A stretch of 64,000 nucleotides of DNA from Arcobacter sp. (GTDB taxonomy: Bacteria > Campylobacterota > Campylobacteria > Campylobacterales > Sulfurimonadaceae). Location: NCBI GenBank assembly GCA_024637195.1, contig JAGXFN010000015.1:62001-126000 (forward strand), read 5' to 3'. This document shows, piece after piece, positions 8,310 through 19,599 of the stretch. Both the position numbers and the translations under genes were made by a program. A model generated the notes under the pieces. The model was not told the DNA's origin, ran no database searches, and saw nothing but the letters and a program-made list of their open reading frames with translations. Each line of letters begins with the position of its first letter. The stretch's first letter is position 1.

Positions 8310-10880
8310 ATGCTTCAACGGATGCTAGGTAAAGTATTTGGAACAAAAAATGATCGTGAACTTAAAAAATATGAACGTCGTGTAAAGCAGATCAATGATC
8401 TCGAGCCAAAATATGAAAAGCTCAATGATGAAGAACTAAAAGATGCGTTTAATACTATCAAAGTTTCTGTACTGAGTGAAGAAAAGCGTCTGGATGATGT
8501 CTTGGTCGACTCCTTTGCTATAACACGCGAAGCAAGCCGACGTGTGCTTGGAATGCGTCATTTTGATGTGCAGCTTGTCGGCGGTATGGTGCTACATGAG
8601 GGGCGCATAGCCGAGATGAAGACAGGGGAGGGGAAAACTCTGGTTGCGACTCTGGCCGTTATTCTCAACGCGATGAAGTCCAAGGGAGTGCATGTCGTTA
8701 CGGTTAATGACTATCTTGCCCAGCGTGATGCGGGCGAGATGAGTGCACTTTATGCATTCTTGGGCTATAGCACGGGTGTTGTTTTGGAAACAGAGTATGA
8801 TCCTGCCATCAAACGCCAGCAGTATCTAAGTGACATCACTTATGGGACGAACAACGAGTTCGGTTTTGACTACCTGCGCGACAATATGTCCTATTCAAGA
8901 GAGCAGATGGTCCAGCGCGAACACGCTTTTGTCATTGTGGATGAGGTGGATTCTATTCTTATTGATGAGGCGCGTACCCCGCTTATCATTTCCGGTCCAA
9001 CCAACCGCAAAGTCGCAAACTATGCCAAGGCTGACAGTGTTGCCAAGGCGCTGCTCAAAGATGAGCACTTCAGCGTCGATGAGAAGGACCGTGTGATCTT
9101 GATCACCGAAGAAGGAATCGCAAAGGCAGAAGAGCTTTTTGAGGTTGAAAACCTGTACAGTCCTCAAAATGCAGAACTCTCACACTATCTGGACAATGCG
9201 CTTAAGGCGAACTATCTTTTTGAAACGGATGTGGATTATGTCCTGCGCGATGGCGAAGTCGTTATCGTTGATGAGTTTACCGGACGTCTTAGCGAAGGAC
9301 GCCGTTATTCAGAGGGGCTGCACCAGGCTTTGGAGGCAAAAGAGAAGGTCACCATCAAAGAAGAGACGCAAACACTGGCTGATATCACCTTTCAGAACTA
9401 CTTCAGGATGTACGACAAGCTTGCGGGGATGACGGGTACGGCACAGACCGAAGCGACCGAGTTTGCACAAATCTACAGCCTTGACGTTGTTTCTATCCGA
9501 ACAAACCTCCCGGTAAACCGTGAAGATCTCAACGACCTTATCTACAAGACCGAACTTGAAAAATTTGAAGCGGTGATGCTGAAGGTAAAAGAGCTCAATA
9601 CCAAAGGACAGCCGGTGCTTATCGGTACGGCCTCGATCGAAAAGTCAGAAGCGCTGCACGCCTTCTTGGCGAAGGCGAAGATCCCCCACACGGTCTTGAA
9701 TGCAAAACAGCATGCCCAAGAGGGTGAGATCATTAAAAATGCAGGACAGAAGGGCGCAGTGACGATCGCTACCAATATGGCCGGACGTGGGGTCGACATC
9801 AAGATCACAAATGAGGTCAAGGCCCTCGGTGGACTTTACATCATCGGTACAGAGCGTCATGAAAACCGCCGTATCGACAACCAACTGCGCGGGCGTTCAG
9901 GCCGACAGGGCGACCCAGGAACCAGCCAGTTCTATCTGAGCCTTGAAGACAACCTTCTTCGTATATTCGGCTCAGACAGGATCAAAACGATCATGGAGCG
10001 TCTGGGTGTCGAAGACGGCGAATACATCGAATCACGCATGGTGACGCGCGCTGTAGAAAAAGCGCAGAAAAAAGTCGAAACGATGCACTTTGAAGGGCGA
10101 AAGCAGATCGTCGAGTATGATGATGTCGCCAATGAACAAAGAAAGATCGTCTACAAGTTCAGAAATGATATCTTGAATCCGGCCTATGATATTGACAAAA
10201 AAGTGGACAGTATCCGAGCTGAGTATGTTGTCGGTACCCTTATGAACTGCGACATCTTTGACGGACAGAGCAGCGAGGACTTCAATTTGGAAAAACTCTC
10301 TTTGCTTTTCAAAGAAGAGATCAACCAAGATATAGAGACAGAGACGCTGCACAACAAAGAATACGAAGAACTTGGTACGTACCTCACAAACACGATCAAA
10401 CACGCATATGACGAGAAGATGTCCGTGCTTGATGATGAGATTCGTCTGGCCGTTGAGCGTGAGATCTTCTTGAAGACCCTGGACCAAACTTGGCGTGATC
10501 ACCTTTACCAGATGGACACGATGAAAACAGGTATCCGTCTGCGCGCGTATAACCAAAAAGACCCATTGGTCGAGTTTAAAAAAGAGTCCTACAACCTCTT
10601 CTCGGAACTGGTAGAGTCGATCAAGTTCGAAACGATTAAGATGCTTCAGATCATTCAGTTTAAAGCAGCAGAAGAGGAGGCGGAAGCCTTGGTGGAGCAG
10701 CGCGAAATGCAAAAGCGCCAAGATGAGATGAACATGCACCTCTCACATGAAGAAAACCCTGTGTTTGACAAGAAAGTCGCACGTAATGATCCCTGTCCCT
10801 GCGGTTCTGGCAAAAAATACAAGAATTGCTGTGGGTTGAGCGGTCCTAAAAAAGGGGCATTGGCTCAGGACAACGCGTGA
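8310..10880 (+). CDS. secA: Preprotein translocase ATPase SecA
   Basis: This motor drives unfolded proteins through SecYEG using ATP. The length of about 856 residues is normal. The Walker A is [13 protein letters not shown], the DEAD-like box is [21 protein letters not shown] marks the start of the second nucleotide-binding fold, and [10 protein letters not shown] and [12 protein letters not shown] are intact. The C-terminus carries the zinc-binding SEC-C motif [14 protein letters not shown] prefer ATG 8310, six bases inside the open frame that begins with GTG 8304, because an AGG lies five bases upstream. The permease gene downstream overlaps by 4 bases. Confidence 0.97.
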   Translation: MLQRMLGKVFGTKNDRELKKYERRVKQINDLEPKYEKLNDEELKDAFNTIKVSVLSEEKRLDDVLVDSFAITREASRRVLGMRHFDVQLVGGMVLHEGRIAEMKTGEGKTLVATLAVILNAMKSKGVHVVTVNDYLAQRDAGEMSALYAFLGYSTGVVLETEYDPAIKRQQYLSDITYGTNNEFGFDYLRDNMSYSREQMVQREHAFVIVDEVDSILIDEARTPLIISGPTNRKVANYAKADSVAKALLKDEHFSVDEKDRVILITEEGIAKAEELFEVENLYSPQNAELSHYLDNALKANYLFETDVDYVLRDGEVVIVDEFTGRLSEGRRYSEGLHQALEAKEKVTIKEETQTLADITFQNYFRMYDKLAGMTGTAQTEATEFAQIYSLDVVSIRTNLPVNREDLNDLIYKTELEKFEAVMLKVKELNTKGQPVLIGTASIEKSEALHAFLAKAKIPHTVLNAKQHAQEGEIIKNAGQKGAVTIATNMAGRGVDIKITNEVKALGGLYIIGTERHENRRIDNQLRGRSGRQGDPGTSQFYLSLEDNLLRIFGSDRIKTIMERLGVEDGEYIESRMVTRAVEKAQKKVETMHFEGRKQIVEYDDVANEQRKIVYKFRNDILNPAYDIDKKVDSIRAEYVVGTLMNCDIFDGQSSEDFNLEKLSLLFKEEINQDIETETLHNKEYEELGTYLTNTIKHAYDEKMSVLDDEIRLAVEREIFLKTLDQTWRDHLYQMDTMKTGIRLRAYNQKDPLVEFKKESYNLFSELVESIKFETIKMLQIIQFKAAEEEAEALVEQREMQKRQDEMNMHLSHEENPVFDKKVARNDPCPCGSGKKYKNCCGLSGPKKGALAQDNA

Positions 10881-12079
10881 ACAACTCTCTTGTAAAATAT
10901 ATGGTAAGGCGATATCTTCGCTTTGACCAGGACCAACCTTTTATCTTTCTCTCGGCACTTTTGGCTTTTTTGGGCATTCTTCTGGGTGTCATGGTGCTTA
11001 TTATTGCCATGGCGCTGATGAATGGTTTTGATGCTGAGTTTAGAAAAAAACTCACCGTGATGAATTACCCCTTGACTATTGTTCCAAAGTTTTACGGTTC
11101 GGTTGACAAGCCTCTATACGATGATCTCAGATCAAACTTTTCGCAAATGGCCTTCAGCCCTTATGTTGCCTCTCCTGTTATTGCGCGAAGAGGCTCGACG
11201 ATGGAGGGCGGTTATCTCTTTGGCGTGGATCTCAAGGCCGAAGCCAAGGCAAACGCTGTGATCGCCAAGGCTACAGAGGGTAAAAGCTTTGAAAAATTTG
11301 ATGTTATCGTCGGCAAGACACTCTTTGACGAACTCTATCTGAGTGAGCATGAGCGCTTGATGTATATCTTCACTCAGGCGGAACCGGGCGGACTTACCCT
11401 GACCCCGAAGATCAAGCGATTTAAGGTGAACGGTTATTTTGATTCCGGTCTCTCTGCCTATGACAAGGCTTATCATTATACCTCCCTGTCTGCTCTTCAG
11501 ACGATTATGAACCTGCCAAAGAGTCAATACGACGGGATACATATCTATTCTGAAAACCCGCATCAAGATATCAAGATACTCAAAGCCTTTCTGCCCGATA
11601 CGGTGCGCATAAAAGGCTGGTGGGAGGATAATGTCTCTTTCTTCTCTGCGCTAGAGCTGGAGAAGCATGCTCTTTTCATTGTGTTGATGCTGATTATCTT
11701 GATTGCCGCGGTCAACATCATCTCTTCACTTTTGATGACGGTAATGAATCGCCGCAGCGAGATTGCTCTTTTTATCTCTTTGGGTGCGAGCGAGACTGAG
11801 GTAAAGAAGATCTTTTTATACCTTGGTGTGATCATCGGTATAAGCGGTATCATCGCCGGAACGATTCTGGGACTAAGCGGCTTGTGGGTGCTTTCAAGCT
11901 TTGACATCATCTCCCTGCCTGCAGATGTCTACGGGACCTCGCGTCTACCTTTGAAACTTTCGGTAATAGACTTCGTTTCTATTATCGTGGGTGCCTTTGT
12001 CATCGTTGTCCTTTCCGCATGGTACCCGGCCAAGAAAGCAGCGCAGGTCGATGTGCTCAATGTGTTGAGAAACGAATAA
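10877..12079 (+). CDS. lolC: LolC/LolE-type lipoprotein-releasing ABC permease
   Basis: This inner-membrane permease of 400 residues has the MacB/FtsX layout: one helix at about 22-48, a large periplasmic domain, then three helices in the last 140 residues. The stretch [19 protein letters not shown] is the coupling region typical of LolC/E and FtsX proteins. With the ATPase LolD it would extract lipoproteins from the inner membrane and hand them to LolA. It starts at a GTG overlapping the secA stop by 4 bases, so it is translationally coupled to secA. Whether it is a C- or E-type or a single fused-role subunit cannot be told here. Confidence 0.85.
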   Translation: MNNSLVKYMVRRYLRFDQDQPFIFLSALLAFLGILLGVMVLIIAMALMNGFDAEFRKKLTVMNYPLTIVPKFYGSVDKPLYDDLRSNFSQMAFSPYVASPVIARRGSTMEGGYLFGVDLKAEAKANAVIAKATEGKSFEKFDVIVGKTLFDELYLSEHERLMYIFTQAEPGGLTLTPKIKRFKVNGYFDSGLSAYDKAYHYTSLSALQTIMNLPKSQYDGIHIYSENPHQDIKILKAFLPDTVRIKGWWEDNVSFFSALELEKHALFIVLMLIILIAAVNIISSLLMTVMNRRSEIALFISLGASETEVKKIFLYLGVIIGISGIIAGTILGLSGLWVLSSFDIISLPADVYGTSRLPLKLSVIDFVSIIVGAFVIVVLSAWYPAKKAAQVDVLNVLRNE

Positions 12080-12107
12080 ACAGACGGAGTTTTTCCCGCG
12101 TAAAGAG

Positions 12108-15100
12108 CTATTTGCTTGAATTGCTCTCTTTACTCTCAAAGAGATCGAAGATCTTGAAGGGGAGGGTGATAGTGCGCTTGATGATGTTGTAGGGTGCTAC
12201 GATAATGCTCTTGGCTACGGCACTTTCGACCTTAGGATCGCTCAAGTCGCCATGTACTCTTACAGTAGTAGAAACGGTCTCATCGCCAAAGATAAGGTAG
12301 CCGATAAGAGGGATGTTCTTCGCTGCGCTTCCGATTTCTGTTTTCACCTCCATCAGCAGATCAATGCTGTCCTTATCCAGATCAGATTCACCCTCCGCTG
12401 TGATAGTGAGCTCTTTTGAGTCGATCTTTGTACCCTTGATAGTGATCTTATTATTGTCGAAAACGAACTGTGAATACATTTCGCTGACCTTGAGCCCTCT
12501 TTTGGAGTAGCCGGGGACGGAAAAGGTGACCAATGAGGGGATAGTATTGAAAAAAGCAAGGGCGTTGTTCAAGACGGTGTAATCTTTGATAGTGGTATTG
12601 TCTATTCGTGTCACCCCTTCAAACTGATCAAAATTTCCCTGCCCCATAAAAGAGAGAACACCGCCTTGGAAGGTTGAAAACTTGAATAGCTGGTTCATAA
12701 AGGTATCGTCAAGCTCACGGCCGAAAACAGAGAAGTCATTCCCCTGGCTTTCAAACAAAATACCGCCATTCTTGTAGACAAGTTCTGCATGGATGGCCGA
12801 AGGTATGATGTCGATATTGATGCTGTCTGAAATGATCTTTCGCTGCGAGTCGCCCAGGATGAGTGTGCACCCCTTTGTCTTCACTTTCAGCTCCATTGTC
12901 CCCTTTTCCTCGCTATTGTTGATGAGTTTGAGATAATCCCGAATGGGGAAAAGGTTGAACTCGATATTTGAAGCAGTGACTCTGCCTTTTTCGCGGTAAA
13001 CCAGGTCAAGCTGATCGTTGATGCGAAGCGTGGCCGTCTTGTTTTGATAATCGCCTTTGATGGTGTACTCTTTTACCTCTTTGTTGTTTTTTGAAAGCAG
13101 GGGATGAAAATCTTTGATGCGTATATCCACACCAAGATGCTCACCGATAAGGGTTAGATTGGCACGACCGGCTTTGATGTCATACCGCTGCATCAGGCCC
13201 GAATAGGGGTAAATTTTTGAGAACTCTTTTATATCAAGGTCAAGGTTCCCCTCCTGGTCTACGACAGCATGCACCGCGTAGCTGTTGATATCAAGATAGT
13301 GCTTGTCCAGACGTTTTTCATACAAAAGCTCAAAGGACGGATCGATATAAAGGTATTTTTCTGAGATAAATCTGCTCTTTTCAAGCTGAAATCTCGCCTT
13401 TTGAGAACCTAAATGATGGCGCATAGAGATCTGTGCAGAAAAATCATCATCAAAAGCGATCCCGGTAGAATTTAACTCCGCATAATCATCTTTAAAATGA
13501 AGGCGTGCCGGCTTAAGTACGATATTGTGTTTGTTTAGCACAAAAGCTGTTTCGGATGGCAAGGTTAAAAGGGTCTTGTTGTCTGCGTGCTTCAGTGTCA
13601 GCGCAAGTCTTTTCTCTTTCGCCCTAAACTCAATGTCTTTGCCTTTGTAGTGCAGGCCGCTAAGGCTTATATTAAGATCTGCGAGGCCCTCTTTTGGATC
13701 AAAATATCCTTTAATACTTGCATCGGCGAGATTTTCAGCATGAAGGGTAAGCGCCTTTATGTAAGCCTTGGAGCTGAACTTTAGAGGGAAGAAGAACCTG
13801 TTGGCGTCAAGCGTGAGTATCTGCTCATTTAAAGCCCAGCGTGTTTTTGCAAAGCTTAGAGTTTGCGAGTTTTTTGAAAATTGCAGCTGTAGTCTAGTCG
13901 CCGGGCTCAGAAGTTTTAGCTGCATCTGCTTGGAGAGGTCAAGCCCAAGCTTTTCTATGTCAAAGAAAAAAGTTCCCCTAAGCTCATGCAGGTCAATATT
14001 CCCGTTGAGTTTAGTTGAGAGTATCTCTTGATACGCCACATCAGCAGTATCAATACTTAAGTAGTTTTTATGGAGTCTGATGGCGGTATTTTTTATGCTG
14101 TAGTCGACGCCGGCAAAGATGATATCAGAGTCTTTGATGAAGAACTCTCCCGAAGCAGAGGCTGCTTCTGTTTCTAGATCAACATTGATTTTGAGATGGG
14201 CATCCGTAGTGCCGCTTTTTTGCAGCACAGGCAAAGGGATATTGTAAGCATTGACTATATCAACGATATCCTGCTCCAGCCTTGTTTTTGTATTGAGATC
14301 AACCTCAAGGCGCGTTTGTCCTTTTGAAAAATCGATGTTGACCTGACCGTTTTCTACAATATGATCATTGTAACTGATATCCGTAGAGCTTATCGTTAAA
14401 AGACTTTTTGAAAAATAAGCATCAGCCTCTTTTGCTATGAGGGGCGAGAGCGATTCATTAAAGGTGTAGGCGAGATCTTTTTCATGTGCATGCAAGAAGA
14501 GGGTGTCGAGGACCTTTTTCGGATCGTGATAGTCATAGATGCCTTTTGCCAAGAGAAGTTGATAGCTTGAGGCCCGGTTGTACTCTACGATCCATTTTGA
14601 GATACCTTTTTTGAGTCCAAAGAGATCAACAACAGGCGCCAGGTCTGCAATCACATCCGAAGAGGCGGTAAAAGCAAGGAGATTTCCATTGCCTTTGGCA
14701 TAAAGCTCGATATTGGCTGAGTTATCTGCAGTGACGGTAGCATGTGCGTAGTTTATCTCATCTTTGAAATCAACAACAGCGTTTGAGCGGATAGAGATTT
14801 TGCTTGGTTTATGCCTGAAGTAAGGCATATCCACAATAAAGAAATCATCATACACCCGATAGTTCAGAACAGCTTCTATCGCATCGCTTTTTATATGAAG
14901 ACTGTTATCTTCAACCTTCTGTGCCGAGTCTTTGTAACTAAAGGTAACTCTAAAATCGTCAATGTTTAATTCTTCTATAACAAATGACCGGAAGCTTTTA
15001 CGGGCAAAGTTGATGATGGGATGAAGTCTTAAAACTTTTTCCGGGGAAGAGATCTCTTCTTGGGTGTTACCTAAGGACACATCTATCCGTTTGGCATGGA

Positions 15101-15290
15101 AGATAAGCTTTTTATCAAGTTTGATGTATAATTGCTCTGCTTTAAATTGAGGCAAAACAATCTTTTCAACTGAAAAACCATACGACAAAAGAGCATAAAG
15201 AATGACACTAATAGAAAAAATAAAAGCAAAAAAACTATATATAGCAAACTGGATTTTTGAGATCATATTGCTTATTGTACTGCTCTTCAT
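12108..15290 (-). CDS. Giant AsmA/DUF3971-like envelope protein
   Basis: The product is about 1,060 residues with one N-terminal membrane helix (about 15-40), followed by a very long, repetitive beta-rich periplasmic part. The last 150 residues (from LSFMGQGNFDQFEGVTRID on) match the AsmA_2/DUF3971 C-terminal type found in YhdP and TamB-like lipid-transport proteins. Those proteins form bridge-like tubes for phospholipid transport between membranes, and a similar role is plausible. The start could be the ATG at 15290 or the one at 15266; both leave the helix intact. The 5' end lies antisense to the start of mltG. Confidence 0.8.
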   Translation of the reverse strand: MKSSTISNMISKIQFAIYSFFAFIFSISVILYALLSYGFSVEKIVLPQFKAEQLYIKLDKKLIFHAKRIDVSLGNTQEEISSPEKVLRLHPIINFARKSFRSFVIEELNIDDFRVTFSYKDSAQKVEDNSLHIKSDAIEAVLNYRVYDDFFIVDMPYFRHKPSKISIRSNAVVDFKDEINYAHATVTADNSANIELYAKGNGNLLAFTASSDVIADLAPVVDLFGLKKGISKWIVEYNRASSYQLLLAKGIYDYHDPKKVLDTLFLHAHEKDLAYTFNESLSPLIAKEADAYFSKSLLTISSTDISYNDHIVENGQVNIDFSKGQTRLEVDLNTKTRLEQDIVDIVNAYNIPLPVLQKSGTTDAHLKINVDLETEAASASGEFFIKDSDIIFAGVDYSIKNTAIRLHKNYLSIDTADVAYQEILSTKLNGNIDLHELRGTFFFDIEKLGLDLSKQMQLKLLSPATRLQLQFSKNSQTLSFAKTRWALNEQILTLDANRFFFPLKFSSKAYIKALTLHAENLADASIKGYFDPKEGLADLNISLSGLHYKGKDIEFRAKEKRLALTLKHADNKTLLTLPSETAFVLNKHNIVLKPARLHFKDDYAELNSTGIAFDDDFSAQISMRHHLGSQKARFQLEKSRFISEKYLYIDPSFELLYEKRLDKHYLDINSYAVHAVVDQEGNLDLDIKEFSKIYPYSGLMQRYDIKAGRANLTLIGEHLGVDIRIKDFHPLLSKNNKEVKEYTIKGDYQNKTATLRINDQLDLVYREKGRVTASNIEFNLFPIRDYLKLINNSEEKGTMELKVKTKGCTLILGDSQRKIISDSINIDIIPSAIHAELVYKNGGILFESQGNDFSVFGRELDDTFMNQLFKFSTFQGGVLSFMGQGNFDQFEGVTRIDNTTIKDYTVLNNALAFFNTIPSLVTFSVPGYSKRGLKVSEMYSQFVFDNNKITIKGTKIDSKELTITAEGESDLDKDSIDLLMEVKTEIGSAAKNIPLIGYLIFGDETVSTTVRVHGDLSDPKVESAVAKSIIVAPYNIIKRTITLPFKIFDLFESKESNSSK

Positions 15291-16164
15291 TTATTATCTA
15301 GCCCAGCCTCTTCAAACCTCTAAGGTGCTATATGTGCCCTCGGGGTCAATAAGTGCGATTATAACACATCTACAGGCAAAAAATATTACGCTTAGCTCTG
15401 CAGACCGCATATTTCTAAGATTGATAGGAATGCCGCAGCAGGGATGGATATATATGGGTGAGACTGAGATGACGCATGGGGACTTTCTTTATAAACTGAC
15501 ACGGTCCAAGGCGGCCATGAAACAGGTGACGCTGATTCCGGGCGAAACAAGCTATCAATTCTCCATTCAGCTCGCTAATGAGTTGGGCTTGAACGCACAG
15601 AAGCTGTACGAAGAGTTTAGTACCTTGGCACACTACAAAGAGGGAGCACTGGTACCGGACACCTATAATCTGCCCTTAGGTATAGACGAAAGAAGAGCTG
15701 CTCTGCATCTTCTGCGCGCTTCTTATGAGCGTCATAAGGCCTGGTCAGAAAAGATATTCGGTACCTATAATAAAAAAAGTTGGCAAAGATATCTCGTGAT
15801 CGCTTCTGTAATCCAAAAAGAAGCGGCCAACAAAGAGGAGATGCCTATTATCGCCTCGGTTATCTATAACCGTTTGAAGCGGGGCATGAAGCTGCAGATG
15901 GACGGAACCTTGAATTATGGAAAATACTCGCACCATAAGATCACATCGCAGCGAATTCGTCAAGACACGAGCCAATATAATACCTACAAGTATAAAGGCT
16001 TGCCGCCTCAACCTGTATGCAATGTCGAGCTGGACGCCATCAAAGCGGCAATCTTCCCCGGCAAAACGGAATACCTTTATTTTATGAAGGGCAAAAATGG
16101 CAGGCATGACTTCTCGCGTTACTATTCTACACATTTAAGCAATATACATAGTGCTACAAAATGA
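15202..16164 (+). CDS. mltG: Endolytic murein transglycosylase MltG
   Basis: The product is 320 residues with one N-terminal membrane helix (about 17-36) and a periplasmic YceG domain. The catalytic glutamate sits in VIQKEAANKEEMP, and the family motifs RLKRGMKLQMDGT and GLPPQPVCN are intact. MltG cuts nascent glycan strands and helps set their length. The start at 15202 lies inside the 5' coding region of the divergent AsmA-like gene, and the helix coded from it cannot be dispensed with, so the overlap is real on either start choice of the neighbour. Confidence 0.92.
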   Translation: MTLIEKIKAKKLYIANWIFEIILLIVLLFIYYLAQPLQTSKVLYVPSGSISAIITHLQAKNITLSSADRIFLRLIGMPQQGWIYMGETEMTHGDFLYKLTRSKAAMKQVTLIPGETSYQFSIQLANELGLNAQKLYEEFSTLAHYKEGALVPDTYNLPLGIDERRAALHLLRASYERHKAWSEKIFGTYNKKSWQRYLVIASVIQKEAANKEEMPIIASVIYNRLKRGMKLQMDGTLNYGKYSHHKITSQRIRQDTSQYNTYKYKGLPPQPVCNVELDAIKAAIFPGKTEYLYFMKGKNGRHDFSRYYSTHLSNIHSATK

Positions 16165-16226
16165 AACAAATAGAAAAAAGCTCTGCATTATAATTGCTAT
16201 TAGTGCACAAAAAAATCTTAAAGTGC

Positions 16227-16232
16227 TATGAT
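16227..16232 (+). promoter_or_regulatory. idh: Extended -10 promoter element of idh
   Basis: TGC followed by TATGAT lies about 35 bases before the idh ATG. A second TATAAT at 16189-16194 could be an additional upstream start. Neither has a clear -35. Confidence 0.4.
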
Positions 16233-16265
16233 TTTGGAATATAAAAATGAACCAGAAGGAACATC

Positions 16266-18440
16266 ATGTCTAAAATTATTTGGTCAGTTATTGACGAGGC
16301 TCCAGCTTTGGCAACTTACTCGCTTTTACCTATCGTTAGAGCGTTTACTAAGGCAGCAGGCATAGAAGTGGCTACGAGTGATATCTCACTTGCAGGTAGA
16401 GTTTTGGCTGCTATGGGATTAGCTAAGGACGAGTTGTCTGAATTAGGCGAAGTCGTATTGCAAGATGATGCCAACATCATCAAACTTCCAAACGTCTCTG
16501 CATCTGTCGGTCAGTTGAAAGATTGTATCGCGGAACTTCAGGCTCAAGGCTATGATATTCCAGACTTTCCTGAAAATCCGGCAAATGATGAAGAAAAAGC
16601 TACCAGAGCTAAATACAACGTCTGTTTAGGTTCTGCCGTTAACCCAGTGCTTCGTGAAGGTAACTCCGATCGTCGTGCAGCAGCAGCCGTTAAGAAGTTT
16701 GCTCAAAAGAACCCACACAAACTTAAGCCTTTTTCTGAAAATTCCAAGGCGTATGTTGCGCATATGGAAGGAAATGGCGATTTCTACGGTAACGAAAAAT
16801 CAGTTACTATGAAAAAGAACCAAAAAGTTGCTATTGCGCTTAATGGAAAAGAATTGGCAAGTATCGATGCCCTTGACAAAGAGATCCTAGACGGTACGTA
16901 TATGTCCGTAAAAGCCTTAAGAGCGTTTATCCAAAAAACTATTGATGATGCAAGAGCAAAAGGTGTTTTATGGTCAATCCATCTTAAAGCAACTATGATG
17001 AAGATCTCTGACCCGATTATGTTCGGTCATGCTTTTGAAGTCTTCTTCCAGGATGTGTTTACCAAGTATGCCGATACATTCGCAGCGCTAAAAGTAAACC
17101 CAAACCAGGGTATGAGTGATTTAGAGAAGAAGATCAAAGGTCACGCTAAAGAAGCAGAGATCAAAGCAGCCTTCCAAGCGGTAGTTGATTCTGACAACCC
17201 GCAGATCGCTATGGTCGATTCTGACAAAGGTACGACTAACTTCAACGCGTCAAATGATGTTATTATTGATGCTTCAATGCCGGTTGTTGTACGTGAAGGC
17301 GGTAAGCAGTGGAATAGAAAAGGTGACGCGATAGAATGTGTTGCTGTCGTTCCTGACAGCACATATGCAATGTTCCATGCTGAGATGGTAGCTGATTGTG
17401 TTAAAAACGGTCAGTATAATGTATCTACAATGGGGAATGTCGCAAACGTTGGTCTAATGGCACAAAAAGCTGAAGAGTATGGTTCTCATCCGACTACATT
17501 TGAACTTGCAGAAGCTGGCAAGGTTACTGTAACTGCTGAAGACGGAACAGAGCTTATGGCATTTGACTGTGAAGCCGGTGATATCTGGAGAATGTCTCGT
17601 GTTAAAGACATCCCGATCAAAGACTGGGTTCGTTTGGCAGTTGAGCGTGCTCGCCTTACAGGCAATCCGGCAGTATTTTGGTTGGATAAAAACCGTGCCC
17701 ACGATGCTGAGATGATCAAAAAAGTTAATGAGTACTTAAAAGATCACGATACATCAGGCTTAGATATGCCGATCATGAACGTAACTGATGCTACTCGTTA
17801 CACAAATGCACGAGTACGTGAAAGCAAAGATACTATCTCTGTAACAGGTAACGTTCTTCGTGATCACTTGACAGACATGTACCCGATCTTAGAGCTTGGA
17901 ACATCTGCGAAGATGCTTTCTATCGTTCCATTGTTGGCAGGCGGCGGTCTGTATGAGACTGGTGCGGGCGGTTCTGCTCCTAAGCATGTTGACCAATTCT
18001 TGGCTGAGGGTCACCTTCGTTGGGATTCACTTGGTGAGATCTTGGCACTGGCAGAGTCTTTACGTTTTATCGGTAACAAAAAATCTGATGACAAAGTAAA
18101 AGCACTAACGGTTGCTTTGGATGTTGCTAATGATGCTTACCTTGATAACAACAAAGAGCCATCACGCAAATGCTGTGAGCCGGACAACAAAGCGTCTCAC
18201 TTCTATGTAGCTCAGTACTGGGCCAAAGCACTTGCTGAAGGTAAGAACGCTGAACTCGCTGCCAAGTTTGCACCTGTTGCAAAAGCATTGATTGAAAACG
18301 AAGACAAGATCATGGCTGAACTTTTGGCTTCTGAAGGTTCACCTAAAGACATTGGCGGCTACTTCCACCCGGATGCGGCCAAAACAGAAAAAGCGATGCG
18401 CCCTTCTGCCACGCTAAACGCTATCATCGACAGCATCTAA
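16266..18440 (+). CDS. idh: Monomeric NADP-dependent isocitrate dehydrogenase
   Basis: This 724-residue enzyme belongs to the monomeric IDH type, which is about twice the length of ordinary dimeric IDH. Typical stretches are LPNVSASVGQLKDCIAELQ, GSAVNPVLREGNSDRRAA and LGTSAKMLSIVPLLAGGG. It interconverts isocitrate and 2-oxoglutarate plus CO2. In Campylobacterota with a reductive TCA cycle this step can run towards carboxylation, after 2-oxoglutarate is made by the Kor enzyme encoded 7 kb downstream. A GAAGGA ribosome-binding site precedes the ATG, and a strong terminator follows, so it is transcribed on its own. Confidence 0.96.
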   Translation: MSKIIWSVIDEAPALATYSLLPIVRAFTKAAGIEVATSDISLAGRVLAAMGLAKDELSELGEVVLQDDANIIKLPNVSASVGQLKDCIAELQAQGYDIPDFPENPANDEEKATRAKYNVCLGSAVNPVLREGNSDRRAAAAVKKFAQKNPHKLKPFSENSKAYVAHMEGNGDFYGNEKSVTMKKNQKVAIALNGKELASIDALDKEILDGTYMSVKALRAFIQKTIDDARAKGVLWSIHLKATMMKISDPIMFGHAFEVFFQDVFTKYADTFAALKVNPNQGMSDLEKKIKGHAKEAEIKAAFQAVVDSDNPQIAMVDSDKGTTNFNASNDVIIDASMPVVVREGGKQWNRKGDAIECVAVVPDSTYAMFHAEMVADCVKNGQYNVSTMGNVANVGLMAQKAEEYGSHPTTFELAEAGKVTVTAEDGTELMAFDCEAGDIWRMSRVKDIPIKDWVRLAVERARLTGNPAVFWLDKNRAHDAEMIKKVNEYLKDHDTSGLDMPIMNVTDATRYTNARVRESKDTISVTGNVLRDHLTDMYPILELGTSAKMLSIVPLLAGGGLYETGAGGSAPKHVDQFLAEGHLRWDSLGEILALAESLRFIGNKKSDDKVKALTVALDVANDAYLDNNKEPSRKCCEPDNKASHFYVAQYWAKALAEGKNAELAAKFAPVAKALIENEDKIMAELLASEGSPKDIGGYFHPDAAKTEKAMRPSATLNAIIDSI

Positions 18441-18457
18441 GTTTAAAAGAGCATAAT

Positions 18458-18487
18458 CAAGAGCTTCGGCTCTTGTTTTGTTTTTTT
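18458..18487 (+). terminator. Rho-independent terminator of idh
   Basis: A 7-base stem (CAAGAGC / GCTCTTG) with a stable TTCG tetraloop is followed by a T-rich run. It ends 47 bases after the idh stop. Confidence 0.9.
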
Positions 18488-18561
18488 CAGCTGACCTGAG
18501 GGCTAGCTGGAAAAGACAAAAGTCTTTAAGTTCAATAATCAATGTTCGGCCTGTCTTGATG

Positions 18562-18567
18562 TATACT
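18562..18567 (+). promoter_or_regulatory. Candidate -10 of the mdh-fumC-sucCD operon
   Basis: TATACT lies 72 bases ahead of mdh, downstream of the idh terminator. There is no convincing -35, so this is a weak call. Confidence 0.3.
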
Positions 18568-18638
18568 TAATCGTTGTGTGCTAGCACGTACCATTTAAGT
18601 GTATTAAGAAGGTAAAGAACGTTACAGAAGGAAAAAAA

Positions 18639-19598
18639 ATGCATAAACATGGAAAAAGAGTCGCAATAATCGGTGCAGGCAACGTAGGGTCCACGGTTGC
18701 CTACTCACTTGCGATGCAGGGTGCTTGCCACGAGATTATTTTAAGAGACAACAAGATCGAGATCGCAAAGGGCAAGGCGCTTGATATGTCTCAAGCCGCT
18801 TCGGCTATCCGTTCTCATACCGTTGTCAGTGTGGCCGAATCAATGGCTCAAGTGACAAACTGCGATGTTGTCGTTGTGACTGCCGGAAGTCCGCGTCTTC
18901 CGGGGATGAGCCGTGATGATCTTTTAATGATCAATGCGAAAATCACCCGAGAAGTACTCCGTGACATCAAAAAATACTCTCCCGATGCGATTGTCATTAT
19001 GGTTTCAAATCCGCTTGATGCGATGACCTATGTTGCGATCAAAGAGTCCGGCTTCGATAGAAACCGTGTCCTGGGCATGGCGGGGATCTTGGACTCTTCG
19101 CGTATGGCCTCTTTTATCCAGGAAAAACTCGGCTACGGCGGCGGACAGATCCGTGCTTCAGTCATGGGCGGACACGGAGACGATATGGTACCTCTTCCTC
19201 GTTATTCTACTGTTGCCGGTGTGCCTTTGACGGATGTACTTACCCATGCCGAGATCGACGAGATCGTTCAGCGTACACGCCTAGGCGGCGCGGAAATCGT
19301 CACCTATCTTCAGACCGGTTCGGCCTACTATGCACCGGGCAAAGCAACGACTATTATGGTTGATGCGATCTTGAAAGACACGAAGCAGATTCATCCCTGT
19401 GCAGTCTTGCTAGATGGCGAATACGGCTATAGCGATGTTGTTTCGGGCGTGCCAATTATGATCGGGGCAAACGGCTGTGAAAAGATTATCGAAGTTACGC
19501 TCAACGATATAGAAAAAAAGATGTTTAAAAAGTCTGTTGATTCTGTTCAAACTTTGATCGATACCTTGAATGAAAATAAATTTTTTGAAGGAGAGTAA
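18639..19598 (+). CDS. mdh: NAD-dependent malate dehydrogenase
   Basis: The product is 319 residues of the lactate/malate dehydrogenase fold. The nucleotide-binding glycine motif is [13 protein letters not shown], the mobile loop contains [14 protein letters not shown] with the substrate-binding arginines, and the catalytic histidine is in [12 protein letters not shown]. The arginine in the loop and the sequence type favour malate over lactate. It converts oxaloacetate and malate, a step of the (reductive) TCA cycle. It begins the fumC-sucC-sucD run with short gaps. Confidence 0.93.
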   Translation: MHKHGKRVAIIGAGNVGSTVAYSLAMQGACHEIILRDNKIEIAKGKALDMSQAASAIRSHTVVSVAESMAQVTNCDVVVVTAGSPRLPGMSRDDLLMINAKITREVLRDIKKYSPDAIVIMVSNPLDAMTYVAIKESGFDRNRVLGMAGILDSSRMASFIQEKLGYGGGQIRASVMGGHGDDMVPLPRYSTVAGVPLTDVLTHAEIDEIVQRTRLGGAEIVTYLQTGSAYYAPGKATTIMVDAILKDTKQIHPCAVLLDGEYGYSDVVSGVPIMIGANGCEKIIEVTLNDIEKKMFKKSVDSVQTLIDTLNENKFFEGE

Positions 19599-19599
19599 T

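Noticed and set aside
10032-10739. Long antisense frame (235 codons) within secA
   Set aside because: It is the shadow of the secA reading frame; composition and codon pattern follow secA, and it has no start signal or recognisable domain.
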